From assembly GCF_017545445.1 (NCBI RefSeq), contig NZ_JAFWOM010000138.1, positions 1 through 64,000 on the forward strand: DNA of 64,000 nt. The letters run 5' to 3'. Within the stretch, counting starts at the first letter, position 1; every line of letters begins with the position of its first letter. The position numbers and the translations under genes are program-made. The DNA is from Fibrobacter sp. Lineage in GTDB: Bacteria; Fibrobacterota; Fibrobacteria; Fibrobacterales; Fibrobacteraceae. This document shows positions 1 to 8,259 of this stretch, one piece after another. The notes under the pieces are model-generated. The model did not search any database, was not told where the DNA came from, and was given only the letters and a program-made list of their open reading frames with translations.

Positions 1-20
1 AAAATTTGCCTAAAAGTCGG

Positions 21-48
21 CTCACAAAAAGCTCACAAATGTCTCACA
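21..48. repeat. Three CTCACA direct repeats, 11-bp period
   Basis: CTCACA occurs at 21, 32 and 43, exactly one helical turn apart. The stretch 1-156 around it holds no gene I can support: two overlapping open frames run through it and neither looks like a known protein. One frame (1-210) has a vague likeness to the low-complexity tail of some tyrosine recombinases. That would fit a site beside a tRNA-like sequence, but it is a guess. Confidence 0.3.
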
Positions 49-156
49 TCATACCCGATTTTTGGCGGTTTCCCCCGTCTTTCGGGAAAAACCATTACAA
101 GCGACGGAGAACCGCGACAGACAGTCCAAATCGCGCCGGAAGCCTTGATTTTACTG

Positions 157-191
157 ATGAAAAAGGCCCGGAGGCTTTTGCCTTCGGGCTT
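157..191 (-). terminator. Rho-independent terminator after glgA/tRNA-like sequence
   Basis: On the minus strand a 10-bp stem (GCCCGAAGGC pairing with GCCTCCGGGC, one wobble) with an AAAA loop is followed by CCTTTTTC. It would end transcripts coming from glgA and the tRNA-like segment. Confidence 0.7.
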
Positions 192-219
192 CCAATGGAG
201 TACTTTCTGAAAATTTTTC

Positions 220-267
220 GGGGCTGGGTTGATAGTCCGACGCTCTAACCGATTGAGCTAAAGCCCC
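220..267 (-). pseudogene. tRNA 5'-half-like remnant overlapping the glgA stop codon
   Basis: Read on the minus strand, the segment begins like a tRNA: acceptor GGGGCTT, TA, D stem GCTC, loop AATCGGTTA with GG, D stem GAGC, G26, then TCGGA and CTATCAA, which places U33 and A37 correctly. The anticodon would be AUC, an unlikely one. The second half of the anticodon stem and the whole T arm are missing. Instead AGCCCC follows directly and can close six pairs with the 5' GGGGCT. No full-length cloverleaf can be drawn, so I call it a remnant or deletion product. The last codons of glgA (GGG CTT TAG) are the first bases of this element. Confidence 0.5.
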
Positions 268-1691
268 AGCTCGCCCAAAATTAGTAAATATTTTGAAATT
301 GTTTTAGCCCATTCGTAATGAAACCCGCTATAGGCGTTCACGACGCATTTGTCCCAATCGGCGACTTCCGTGTTATACACATTGATGGCGTCCTTGATGC
401 GGCGCAACATCTGGTGCGGTGCGTTCGCGTCATCGACGAGGAATGCGTTTGCTTCACCGGCAGTTTCGAGGGTGTAGTCGGTGAGCATGCTTGCGATGCC
501 GACGTTTCGGCCCGTGAGCGGAAGTGTTCCTGTGGCCATGGCCTTGAGGATAATCGAGGCGGACGGCTCCTGGAGGTTCGCGGCAAAGAGAATGTCCGAC
601 GCCGCAAGCGTGTCGCGGAGTTTGTCTCTGTTGTTCGCTTCTTCGGAGTCGAACTGGAGGATGCGGACGAAGTTGCCGTACTGCTGCGACACGTCTTGGT
701 AATAGTTCCATTCGGGGTGTTCCGGAGAAATGCCCACGATGATGAGCGAGTTCTGCTTCGCAATGTCCGAAAGGATGGTTGCAAGCGTCTCGGACGTGTT
801 GCCCGATTCCATGTCCATGTGGCTGTAGATGATAAGCTTGTGCGAAAGATCCATGTCGAACTGGCGCCCGAGGCTCGCCTTCGCAGCACGCTTCGCTTCT
901 TTGATGGGGAGCTTCGCTTCGTCGTTGAAGTCCCAGAATTTGTAATTCACGCCGAACTGGATACCGAGGAGCTTTTCGCTGTTGCGATTCAAAAATCCGC
1001 TGAGGCCGCCGGGGAGGTTCGTGTTGAGCATAGCGTCGCGGTAGCCCGACGATGGGAACAGCACCTTGTTCGCGTACAGGATTCCTGCTTTGAGGAGGCT
1101 TACCTTGCCCCAGAACTCGTAGCCGTCCATGTTGAAGTCCTTGGGCGGGAGACCGATTTTTTCGATTTCGCTTGGATGCACATGGAAGTCGTAAGTGATG
1201 TTATGGACGTTGAAAAAAAACGGGATGCTGTTGAACTGTTTTTGATAGACGGTATGGCAAAGCGCTCCGACAAGGGCGCCGCCCCATTCATGTCCAAGTA
1301 TCGCTTGGAACTGGATGCCGCTTTGGGCGCTGTACGTGAGGACAGCCGAGGCGAACATCGCAAATCTCAGGTGGTTGTCGTTGTATGGCGGCGAGTGCGG
1401 CGGGCCATAAACATAGGGACGCCCGAAATATTCCTCATTATATATATAGGTGTGGAGAGGGTCGTCATCGGAACGCCAAACCTCGAAAGGCATGTTCTGC
1501 AAGGCTTCGACGCCTTTAAAAACGCAATGATACTTGTCGGAATCAACTATATGGTCCTTGTAAAAGGGCGAACAAGTTACAACTTGAGACCCGGCATCGG
1601 CAAATGCCTGTGTCATGCAGTTTACTGCAGTTGCAAGTGGACTAGGTGTCTTCCAGTTCCCCGCTTCTGGAGTTACGACGAGTATATTCAT
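258..1691 (-). CDS. glgA: Glycogen synthase, GT5 family
   Basis: Glycogen/starch synthase-like glycosyltransferase (477 residues, usual for the family) that would transfer glucose from an ADP- or UDP-sugar to growing alpha-1,4-glucan in the cytoplasm. The N-terminus has the GT5 opening MNILVVTPEAGNWKTPSPLA, where the usual donor-binding KxGGL is replaced by a divergent KTPSPL. A HNITYDFHVHP segment matches the family's 'HN..Y.G..' region, and ATGTLPLTGRNVGIASM near residue 390 matches the C-terminal nucleotide-binding loop. The gene ends inside the tRNA-like element, so its last residues may have been changed by the event that made that junction. A terminator follows. Role in glycogen storage is inferred from family; the altered N-terminal loop leaves donor specificity open. 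Confidence 0.8.
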   Translation of the reverse strand: MNILVVTPEAGNWKTPSPLATAVNCMTQAFADAGSQVVTCSPFYKDHIVDSDKYHCVFKGVEALQNMPFEVWRSDDDPLHTYIYNEEYFGRPYVYGPPHSPPYNDNHLRFAMFASAVLTYSAQSGIQFQAILGHEWGGALVGALCHTVYQKQFNSIPFFFNVHNITYDFHVHPSEIEKIGLPPKDFNMDGYEFWGKVSLLKAGILYANKVLFPSSGYRDAMLNTNLPGGLSGFLNRNSEKLLGIQFGVNYKFWDFNDEAKLPIKEAKRAAKASLGRQFDMDLSHKLIIYSHMDMESGNTSETLATILSDIAKQNSLIIVGISPEHPEWNYYQDVSQQYGNFVRILQFDSEEANNRDKLRDTLAASDILFAANLQEPSASIILKAMATGTLPLTGRNVGIASMLTDYTLETAGEANAFLVDDANAPHQMLRRIKDAINVYNTEVADWDKCVVNAYSGFHYEWAKTISKYLLILGELGL

Positions 1692-1720
1692 TGATTTTTT
1701 ACCACTTCAAAAAAAAATTT

Positions 1721-1736
1721 ACCTATAAAAATAGGT
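1721..1736. promoter_or_regulatory. Inverted repeat in the glgA upstream region
   Basis: ACCTAT-AAAA-ATAGGT lies 30 bases upstream of the glgA start, in very AT-rich DNA shared with the divergent lipoprotein gene. It could be an operator or a leader hairpin; no regulator is indicated. Confidence 0.4.
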
Positions 1737-1848
1737 ATGTATAAATTTATTTATTTAAATTTCAACTGAAAGGGTATATTTTATTTTTTAACGTGATAAA
1801 GAGTCCTTTTCAACGTTTTTTAACATAACTTCATCTGAAGGATACAAA

Positions 1849-2904
1849 ATGAAGAAGATTTTCATTGCTGCTTTGGCAGCCGCTGTGGCGATTTCGCTTA
1901 CCGGCTGTAAGGGTACTAACGAAAAACGCGGTGACGAACACCTCAAGGAAGGCCGTTTCCGTAACGCCATCAATTCTTATCTTGAAGCAAAGAAGAAGGG
2001 CAAAATGTCCGAAGAATTCTTTGACAATTTCACACTTGCGCTTGTGCGTGCGGGTGAAGCTGAATCCAAGAAGGACTTGAGTAGCGACCTCATCAACAAC
2101 TATTTCGAAAAAGCTGCTGTCAATATTCCGCAGGTGAAGGAAAACGCCACTATTGAAGAATATGTAAAGACGCTTGCAGAAATCGGTAAGCGCCAGGCCG
2201 CTCAGGAAGGCGTTGATTTCGCAACCATTATCAATGCGTTTGCAAAGATCGACTCTGCCGAATCTGTCGCAAAGAGCCGCCACGTTGCAGAATCCGACGT
2301 GAAGAACATCCGTACCGAAACCGAAAAGCTCTATGTAGCACGCAACTTGCAAGAAGCCACTTCCGAAGACGATCCGGTCGTGAGCGAATACTTGCTGCTC
2401 CGCATGGCAGCCATGGCTCCGACCAACCCTGATATCCAGGCCGCATTGAACAAGAGCCGCAAGACGACTCGTGGTTACTTCCTCATCTTCGGTGAAAACA
2501 TCCCGGATTTGAGCGGCAAGCACAAAGTTGACAAGTGGGGCTACGTGATGGCCATGCCGACCATCAAGATGACCAAGACCTCCCTTTCTGGCGAACTCCA
2601 GTTCTGGGCTACGACGGGTAACAATACGGAACTCGATCCGTCTCTCATCAAGCTCGTTTCTACCGATGGCAAGGAAGTCTCTGCCAAGGGTGACACGGGT
2701 TGGTGCGAAGCCGAAGTTCTCGTGGGCAAGAAGGGCGACGAAAAGATTGAAAAGAAGCAGAAGAAGTTCAAGGGCAAGGGCAAGTTGATGAACGAATTCC
2801 AGTGCTCTGTGAATATCAGCTTCTCCTTCCCGGCAGGCTTTGTTCCGGATTACATCCATTACAAGGATAATTTCGGCGAAGGCAAGAAGTTCCTCGGTCA
2901 CTAA
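1849..2904 (+). CDS. TPR-like lipoprotein
   Basis: Predicted lipoprotein of 351 residues. The signal peptide MKKIFIAALAAAVAISLTGC ends in an LTGC lipobox, so Cys20 would be lipidated. Residues about 25-90 contain EKRGDEHLKEGRFRNAINSY, typical of one or two tetratricopeptide-like helical hairpins. The middle is helical and charged, and the C-terminal third (from about 200) looks beta-rich without a domain I recognise. A GAAGGA ribosome-binding site sits 8 bases before the ATG. The gene stands alone, divergent from glgA, with its own terminator. Function unknown; an envelope scaffold role is only a guess. Confidence 0.75.
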   Translation: MKKIFIAALAAAVAISLTGCKGTNEKRGDEHLKEGRFRNAINSYLEAKKKGKMSEEFFDNFTLALVRAGEAESKKDLSSDLINNYFEKAAVNIPQVKENATIEEYVKTLAEIGKRQAAQEGVDFATIINAFAKIDSAESVAKSRHVAESDVKNIRTETEKLYVARNLQEATSEDDPVVSEYLLLRMAAMAPTNPDIQAALNKSRKTTRGYFLIFGENIPDLSGKHKVDKWGYVMAMPTIKMTKTSLSGELQFWATTGNNTELDPSLIKLVSTDGKEVSAKGDTGWCEAEVLVGKKGDEKIEKKQKKFKGKGKLMNEFQCSVNISFSFPAGFVPDYIHYKDNFGEGKKFLGH

Positions 2905-2932
2905 TTCGAAACAGATTTAAAGACTGTTTTAG

Positions 2933-2965
2933 GACTCGCTGCAGATGCGGCGGGTTCTTTTTTTA
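2933..2965 (+). terminator. Terminator of the TPR-like lipoprotein gene
   Basis: ACTCGCTGC and GCGGCGGGT form a GC-rich stem with wobble pairs and a short loop, followed by TTCTTTTTTT. Confidence 0.7.
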
Positions 2966-3011
2966 TTAGGTGTTTGTTGCTGACTACATCTTACTCATCA
3001 TAACTTTTTTC

Positions 3012-3024
3012 TATTCTTTGTCCC
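3012..3024 (+). promoter_or_regulatory. -10-like element of a leaderless-type start
   Basis: TATTCT (3012-3017) is followed by seven bases and then the ATG at 3025. There is no purine-rich ribosome-binding site in between. One of a recurring class in this window. Confidence 0.4.
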
Positions 3025-4881
3025 ATGAATCCGAGAATATCCTTTGTCTTGCAGATGTCGCCATCGACCTCGTACGAAAACCTAGAGGCGATAGCACGCA
3101 ATTTGCTGGAGGGATTGAACGTCCTTTTGACCTCGGAGCAAGTAAAGTGCTCTATCTATCTGGATGGCCCGATGATTGAGATGCTTTACAATATCGCAAA
3201 GCCTTTGACGTTTGGCAAAATCCAGAACGCGATTCACAACGGCATTATCGAATTTTTAGGGGGCGGCTATTACGACCCGATGCTACCGCTGTTCCCGGAA
3301 GACTTGCAGACTATGCAGCTTGAATTGCACCGCGACTTTTTGAAGAAGGTGCTCGGCGTGGAACCGCAAGGGTATTTCAACTCGTCGCTGGTGTGGGAAC
3401 CGGGCATGGCCGATGTTCTGGAACGTTCCCGATTTGACTACGCGTTAGTGACGGAGTCTGCCGTGCAGGATGCTCTTGGACGTTCGACTCCTGTTTCGGG
3501 GTGGTTTACGCTCGAAGATCGCGGTGCGCTTATCCGCATTGTTCCTGTATCCGAGGTCTTGTCCAAAGCGATTGCCGAGGACGATCTTTCGTGGCGGAGT
3601 ATTGCGGAATCGTATTGCCGCGACGGAAAGTCTGCGATTGCGTTTTTGGATATTCCGTCGGAACCTATAGAAATTGTCGATTTCTTTGGACGGCTTGTCG
3701 ATTTTGTCGAGATGAACGAAGTTCAGACTAGGACGGTCGGTTTTGCCGTCAATCAGCTTGAAACTTGCGGCTCAATAAGCTTCCTTGTTTCGGCAGGATG
3801 TAAATTGGGACTTCCTCCGACGGCTCACACTTGCCGCGAACTTTTGATCCGCCGTCCCGAAATTAATTTGCACCACAAGACGTTCCTGAATTTGTACAGG
3901 AGGGCCCGCAATACTTTGACGGGTAAAAAGTGGTTGGAGTTTTGCAAGTCGCTAATGCCGGCAATGGCTCCCCGCTATTTTAGAGATTTGTTCAATAACG
4001 AGGGGATGCGCTCCATGAAAGTCCGCAAACGTGCGAATCGTTTGTTGATAGAGGCCGCTCAGATTTTGGACAATCTTACCGCGTTTTCGGGACTTCGCGT
4101 CGATGTGTGTGACTTTTTGCTGTTGGGCAAGAAGGTTCTTTTCTGTGAAAATCCAGATTGCTCGTACTTGCTCGATACTCGCTTTGGAGGCGCTCTTCGG
4201 GCTTTGAATTATAAGGGCGCTAACATCAATCTTGTGAATACGTGGCGGGATGATGGCGAACCTTCGGTGGCGTTTTTAGATTGTCTGTTGCCGAACGCGG
4301 ATCTAACTCCCGTCAAGTTGGAACAGATGCTTTATGACCGCAAGCATTTGCTTGCAGACCCTTACGATTACCGCATTCTCAGAACGAATACGGGAACGGA
4401 AATTTTATTGGACGAAGAACAGGGTTTTGCAAATGACGAACGCAAGGCTTTGTTTAGGATAAAGAAAAAGTTTGCCTTCCAAGGCGATGCGGCCAAGTTT
4501 ACGGTTTCCTACGCTATCGACAATTTGGCTTATGTGAATACCAAGGGATTCTTCGGTACGATTCTTGAACTAGGTCTTTTGTCGAAGGGCGATTTAAATA
4601 AAGTTTTTATTGACGGTTGTAATGTCAAGTGGAACATGGCCGAACCGTTATTGTATCCCGACGGACAAAATCTTGAAATCCGCGATGAAAAATCGGGTTG
4701 CGTTTTCCGCATGGCGTTTGATCGGCCTACGTCGATTTTTGTAGGAGCTATTTATGGGGCGACCTCTTCGGCGGCTCCGCAGGCGTTCCAAGGCATTCGC
4801 GTGTTCCCGTTCTGGAACGCTCCGTTTAACATCCTCGACCGCAAGGCTTTTAGCATTTCGGTGTCGGTGACGAAGAGGTAA
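3025..4881 (+). CDS. GH57-like glucanotransferase homologue with degenerate active site
   Basis: Resembles the bacterial/archaeal 4-alpha-glucanotransferase branch of glycoside hydrolase family 57: an N-terminal (beta/alpha)7 barrel, a DUF1925-like middle (RRPEINLHHK near residue 290) and a DUF1926-like C-terminal beta domain (FQGIRVFPFW near the end). Length 618 is in the family range. The signature ERVWEP, whose first Glu is the catalytic nucleophile, reads SLVWEP here, so residue 121 is Ser. The DDGEKFG region with the acid/base Asp reads FLDIPSEPI (about 208-216), keeping one Asp at most. The DUF1925 YWHGxFGG motif is also lost. It may be a non-catalytic glucan-binding protein. It starts the run of envelope genes that follows with a 3-base gap. 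Confidence 0.7.
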   Translation: MNPRISFVLQMSPSTSYENLEAIARNLLEGLNVLLTSEQVKCSIYLDGPMIEMLYNIAKPLTFGKIQNAIHNGIIEFLGGGYYDPMLPLFPEDLQTMQLELHRDFLKKVLGVEPQGYFNSSLVWEPGMADVLERSRFDYALVTESAVQDALGRSTPVSGWFTLEDRGALIRIVPVSEVLSKAIAEDDLSWRSIAESYCRDGKSAIAFLDIPSEPIEIVDFFGRLVDFVEMNEVQTRTVGFAVNQLETCGSISFLVSAGCKLGLPPTAHTCRELLIRRPEINLHHKTFLNLYRRARNTLTGKKWLEFCKSLMPAMAPRYFRDLFNNEGMRSMKVRKRANRLLIEAAQILDNLTAFSGLRVDVCDFLLLGKKVLFCENPDCSYLLDTRFGGALRALNYKGANINLVNTWRDDGEPSVAFLDCLLPNADLTPVKLEQMLYDRKHLLADPYDYRILRTNTGTEILLDEEQGFANDERKALFRIKKKFAFQGDAAKFTVSYAIDNLAYVNTKGFFGTILELGLLSKGDLNKVFIDGCNVKWNMAEPLLYPDGQNLEIRDEKSGCVFRMAFDRPTSIFVGAIYGATSSAAPQAFQGIRVFPFWNAPFNILDRKAFSISVSVTKR

Positions 4882-4884
4882 TGG

Positions 4885-5571
4885 ATGCGAGCCGATTTGA
4901 TTGACATCCAGGTTGAAGACCGCGGCGAAGAAGTCGAAATTTCTTTGTACGGAATCCTTGGCGAATACCAGCTTTCGGCGGTTCGTGAAAAGCTTGAAAT
5001 GCTTGTTTGCGGGCCGGGAGTCTTTTTCTTCGTGAACTTGCAGAATGCACGGTTTACGACGGAAGCTTATCGCGGCTTGTTCTTGGAAATGCTCAATTTG
5101 GTGAAACAGCAGAACGCAACGCTCATTTTGCTGTTCGATAACGAAGAGCTGAACGCTTACTTCGAACGTTACAAGAACATCTTTGAAATCTACAAGAACC
5201 GCGAAGAATACCGCAAGTCGGGACTTTCGAAGCAAGTGCATTTGGTCGGCCTGCATTACGAAAAAAAATCCATTAGTTTGTCTCTTGGATTTGCAATTTC
5301 TCTTGCCTTGTTCTTGATTGGCTGGACTATTACTTTGTTTACCGTAATCGTCGGGCAGGGGCGTGAAATCTCTGACAAGCAAGCGCAAATAACTGCACTT
5401 GAAAGCCAAAAGGCCCGCTATATCCGCGAAATCGATCGCTTGGAATCTGCAATCGGGCCCATGCGCAAACTCGGTGTCGTGCAGGATACGACTTTGCTGA
5501 GCTCGTTCGGGGCTATCCAGGACTGGGTCACGTATTTAGAAAATCTGGAGAAAAATCGGCGTGAAAAATAG
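4885..5571 (+). CDS. STAS-like protein with one membrane segment and coiled coil
   Basis: Residues 1-110 resemble a STAS/anti-sigma-antagonist fold (VEISLYGILGEYQL, then LNLVKQQNATLILLFD), though the conserved phosphorylatable Ser region is not clear. One strong membrane segment (SLGFAISLALFLIGWTITLF, about 133-152) follows, then a coiled coil (about 165-205) predicted outside the cytoplasm. The stop of the GH57-like gene precedes it by three bases, and a GAGG within that gene's end serves as ribosome-binding site. Its own end overlaps the transglycosylase gene by 11 bases. A regulatory or scaffold subunit for the neighbouring cell-wall enzyme is plausible but unproven. Confidence 0.65.
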   Translation: MRADLIDIQVEDRGEEVEISLYGILGEYQLSAVREKLEMLVCGPGVFFFVNLQNARFTTEAYRGLFLEMLNLVKQQNATLILLFDNEELNAYFERYKNIFEIYKNREEYRKSGLSKQVHLVGLHYEKKSISLSLGFAISLALFLIGWTITLFTVIVGQGREISDKQAQITALESQKARYIREIDRLESAIGPMRKLGVVQDTTLLSSFGAIQDWVTYLENLEKNRREK

Positions 5572-6247
5572 CGTTCGACTTTCTTCGATGGGCGTGAGCA
5601 TTCTGTTCATCATTATCTTCGCGGTTTTGTTTACGTTTGGAAGCGAATGGTATTCCAACAAGGTTAAACTAGAAAACCTCGCTTATCGGGAACGCGTTCT
5701 CCATAACGATTTGGAACATTTGGAAGTTGTAGGTAAGTGGACGCTAGACTATGTGAAAATCGAAAAGGCACTTACGTACATGCTGGGCGATCGAATCTCT
5801 GAAGTGAGCTTTCGCATTTTGGCGGAGCAGCTTTGGCAGATTTCGCAATCGTATTCTCTGGACCCTTTGATTATTCTTGCTGTTGTCGCTCAAGAAAGTC
5901 GTGGCAATCCGATGGCTCGCGGACGATTCCAATCGGGGCGTTTTTCGGGGGCGTTGGGTTTGATGCAGATAAAGTTAGAAACGGCGACAAAGATGGGGCG
6001 GCGTTTTGGTCTCATTGTCGAGAACGAAGAAGACTTGATGCGCCCTGAAGTCAACGTGGTTGTGGGGTCTGCTTACTTGATTCGCTTGATTGGAAAATAT
6101 GGAAATTTGCGAGAAGCTTTGGTGGCGTACAACTTGGGCCATTCTGCCGTTGATAGGTTGCTTGAAAAAAGCGCTCCGCTCCCGACTTCTTACTATGAAG
6201 GCGTGGTGGCAAAATACAAAGATTTGGTGAAACACTGCTCTTTTTGA
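5561..6247 (+). CDS. Membrane-anchored lytic transglycosylase (SLT domain)
   Basis: A soluble-lytic-transglycosylase-type enzyme that would cleave peptidoglycan glycan strands. An N-terminal membrane anchor (about 8-27) is followed by a short helical stem and the SLT domain from about residue 90. The catalytic Glu is in VVAQESRGNP, followed by GALGLMQI and AYNLG, all hallmark motifs. Length 228. GTG start, read from within the end of the preceding STAS-like gene, so the two are probably translationally coupled. Anchored on the outer face of the inner membrane. A weak GC-rich hairpin (6253-6272) follows before the next promoter. Confidence 0.85.
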   Translation: MKNSVRLSSMGVSILFIIIFAVLFTFGSEWYSNKVKLENLAYRERVLHNDLEHLEVVGKWTLDYVKIEKALTYMLGDRISEVSFRILAEQLWQISQSYSLDPLIILAVVAQESRGNPMARGRFQSGRFSGALGLMQIKLETATKMGRRFGLIVENEEDLMRPEVNVVVGSAYLIRLIGKYGNLREALVAYNLGHSAVDRLLEKSAPLPTSYYEGVVAKYKDLVKHCSF

Positions 6248-6289
6248 GGAATAGCGGCTGGTGCGGACCGCTGATTAAATTCTTTTTAC

Positions 6290-6301
6290 TAAATTCTAGT
6301 T
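6290..6301 (+). promoter_or_regulatory. -10-like element just before the tolC-like start
   Basis: TAAATT (6290-6295) then six bases then GTG at 6302. No ribosome-binding site is present. Confidence 0.45.
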
Positions 6302-7669
6302 GTGATTAGGATTTTGATTTTTATTTGTGCGATGTTTGGGCTTGCCATTGCAGGCGAAGTCCGTTATGATTGTTTGCATTTTGTAGAACAAGGGCTTGCG
6401 AACGATCCGCAAATGGCTGAAAAAAGGTTTGAAACGGAGAGTAAGTCGAACAAGATTCGTTCGCTCAAGTCCGAAGTGATTTTGCCAACATTCAACGTGT
6501 CCATGATGGTGGGGCCTGCACCTGGCTTGAAGGAAACGGTCGATGACTGGGGCGATACCGTCGATACGTATGACTTTTCGCGTATGGGGCCGTTCTGGGC
6601 GGTAGAGGCGAAGTTTATCCAGCCGCTGAACTTAGGGCAGTACCAGACCGGCAAAAAAGCGTTGGAAGCGGACTTGCAGCAAAAAAGCTTCGAAATTGAA
6701 AACGCCTCGCTCAAGAAAGAGGTTGAGCTCCAGTCCTATTATTACAACTATCTCCTCGCGCTCGAAATGAAGCGGCTTGCCGCCGATGCCCAAAAGCAAG
6801 TCGATAAGGCGTACGACCAGCTTGAAGAAGCTTTGGACGAAGACGAACCGACCGTTTCGCAGAACGACCTCTTGAACTTGAAGGCGAAAATGCACACGGT
6901 CAAGGAAGGCGTGATCGATGCGGACCTCGGGATGAAGCGCGTGATGCTTGCGATTCGATTTGCTCTAGGCTTGCCGGATGGCGATACTTTTGTTGCTGAA
7001 GATTCTGTGCTTGCGATGCGAACCGAACACATGCCGACCGAAGATGAAGTCCGCGACTTGACGGTGAAGTACAACCCTGAATTGAAGCAGCTTTCTGCTG
7101 GCATGCGGGCCCGGAAACTCCAGATGGACTTGGCAGAAGCTAAGCTTGCTCCGGAGTTCTTTGTCATGGGTGAATTCCAGTACGTCAAGAGCTGGGCCGG
7201 AAACCGCAACGTGCTGCAAAAGAGCGCCTTCGCTCAAGATGCGGTGAACAAGATTTCGGGGCTTATCGGTGTCGGTCTCCGCTACCGTTTGAACTTCTGG
7301 AAGAACTGGGAGGATTACCGCCAGGCGAAAACGGAATACCGTGGCCTCCAACTGAAAGAAAATTATGCGTCGGATGGTCTAGTGGCGAAGGCTGTAGAAC
7401 AGTACTATCAAGTCGTTGCCGCCAAAGAAAAGCTCGATGCTTTGCGTGAAAGTCTGCGTGCATCTGAAGCGCTTTTGAAAGGTGCCGCCATGAAATACGA
7501 TCTCGACAAATCCCAGACGGGCGAACTTGTTTCGGCTTATACGCAGAATGTAAGCATGAAAAAAGATTACTATTTTGCAGTTTGCCGATATAATGTCGAA
7601 TTTGCCGGATTAGTGGCAAAGATGGGGTTGTCTCTTGGCGAATATAATTCGTATTTTAATAAAAAATGA
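6302..7669 (+). CDS. TolC-family outer-membrane efflux protein
   Basis: Predicted outer-membrane factor, 455 residues. A signal peptide (MIRILIFICAMFGLAIAG) is followed by long helical stretches typical of the TolC tunnel, such as ALEADLQQKSFEIENASLKKEV near residue 120 and the matching helices near 330-400, with beta segments between (APEFFVMGEFQYV, GVGLRYRLNF). Family members connect inner-membrane exporters to the outside. No pump or adaptor gene is adjacent; instead mlaC follows with an ATGA overlap, hinting at lipid or envelope traffic rather than drug export. GTG start with no ribosome-binding site but a -10-like box six bases upstream. Confidence 0.8.
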   Translation: MIRILIFICAMFGLAIAGEVRYDCLHFVEQGLANDPQMAEKRFETESKSNKIRSLKSEVILPTFNVSMMVGPAPGLKETVDDWGDTVDTYDFSRMGPFWAVEAKFIQPLNLGQYQTGKKALEADLQQKSFEIENASLKKEVELQSYYYNYLLALEMKRLAADAQKQVDKAYDQLEEALDEDEPTVSQNDLLNLKAKMHTVKEGVIDADLGMKRVMLAIRFALGLPDGDTFVAEDSVLAMRTEHMPTEDEVRDLTVKYNPELKQLSAGMRARKLQMDLAEAKLAPEFFVMGEFQYVKSWAGNRNVLQKSAFAQDAVNKISGLIGVGLRYRLNFWKNWEDYRQAKTEYRGLQLKENYASDGLVAKAVEQYYQVVAAKEKLDALRESLRASEALLKGAAMKYDLDKSQTGELVSAYTQNVSMKKDYYFAVCRYNVEFAGLVAKMGLSLGEYNSYFNKK

Positions 7670-7677
7670 GGAGAATC

Positions 7678-8259
7678 ATGATGTTTAAGAAAATTCTTAT
7701 TGCCGTTGCCTGTGTTTCGCTCTTGTCTTTTGCTGCCGAAGATCCTGTATCTGTCGTGAAGAGCAAGGACGTTGAATTGCAGAACATTATCAAGAAGTCG
7801 AAACGCACCGCCAAAGAAACGGAACGCGTCAAGAATCTTTTGAACGATTCTTTCGACTTTGCCCTCTTGGCTAAGAAGTCCTTGGCATCTAGCGTTTGGA
7901 AAGCTCAGGACGAAGCTTCTCAGCAGAAGTTCGTGACGGAATTCCAGCGCATGGTTCGCAACTCCAGTGCCAACCGCCTTGAACTCTACCGTGCCGATTC
8001 GACGATTTACGAACCGGCCAAGATGAAAGGCGATGACGAAGCTCGCGTTGTGGCTCACTTGTGGAATCAGGGCAAGGAATCTGTGCTCGAATACAAGATG
8101 ACGACCGTGAACGGCAAGTGGAAAGCTTGGGACTTGGTCATTGACGACCTTTCGACGGCTCGCAATTACAAGGAACAGTTCAGCAAGATTCTCAAAGACA
8201 AGAGCTTTGCCGAGCTGATTGATATTATCAGCAAGAAGGCTGACGAAGCCGAAAAGTAA
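7678..8259 (+). CDS. mlaC: MlaC-like periplasmic phospholipid carrier
   Basis: Matches the MlaC/Ttg2D family, soluble periplasmic proteins that shuttle phospholipids between outer and inner membranes. Signal peptide MFKKILIAVACVSLLSFAA, then the mixed alpha/beta MlaC fold with FVTEFQRMVRNSSANRLELY and the typical YKMTTVNGKWKAWDLVIDDLS segment. I place the start at 7678 rather than 7666, because GAGGAG at 7669-7674 is the obvious ribosome-binding site and the signal peptide begins there. The partner permease, ATPase and MCE protein (MlaE, F, D) are not in the window. The next gene starts on the stop codon (TAATG). Confidence 0.85.
   Translation: MMFKKILIAVACVSLLSFAAEDPVSVVKSKDVELQNIIKKSKRTAKETERVKNLLNDSFDFALLAKKSLASSVWKAQDEASQQKFVTEFQRMVRNSSANRLELYRADSTIYEPAKMKGDDEARVVAHLWNQGKESVLEYKMTTVNGKWKAWDLVIDDLSTARNYKEQFSKILKDKSFAELIDIISKKADEAEK

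Noticed and set aside
6-248. An 80-residue protein at the left edge
   Set aside because: It runs through a terminator and the tRNA-like sequence on the opposite strand, which commonly produces such spurious frames.
318-1694. A 458-residue open frame on the + strand
   Set aside because: It is the antisense shadow of glgA: poor amino-acid composition (very rich in Arg and Val), no motifs, and glgA opposite has clear family features. Similar long shadows lie opposite the nuo genes.
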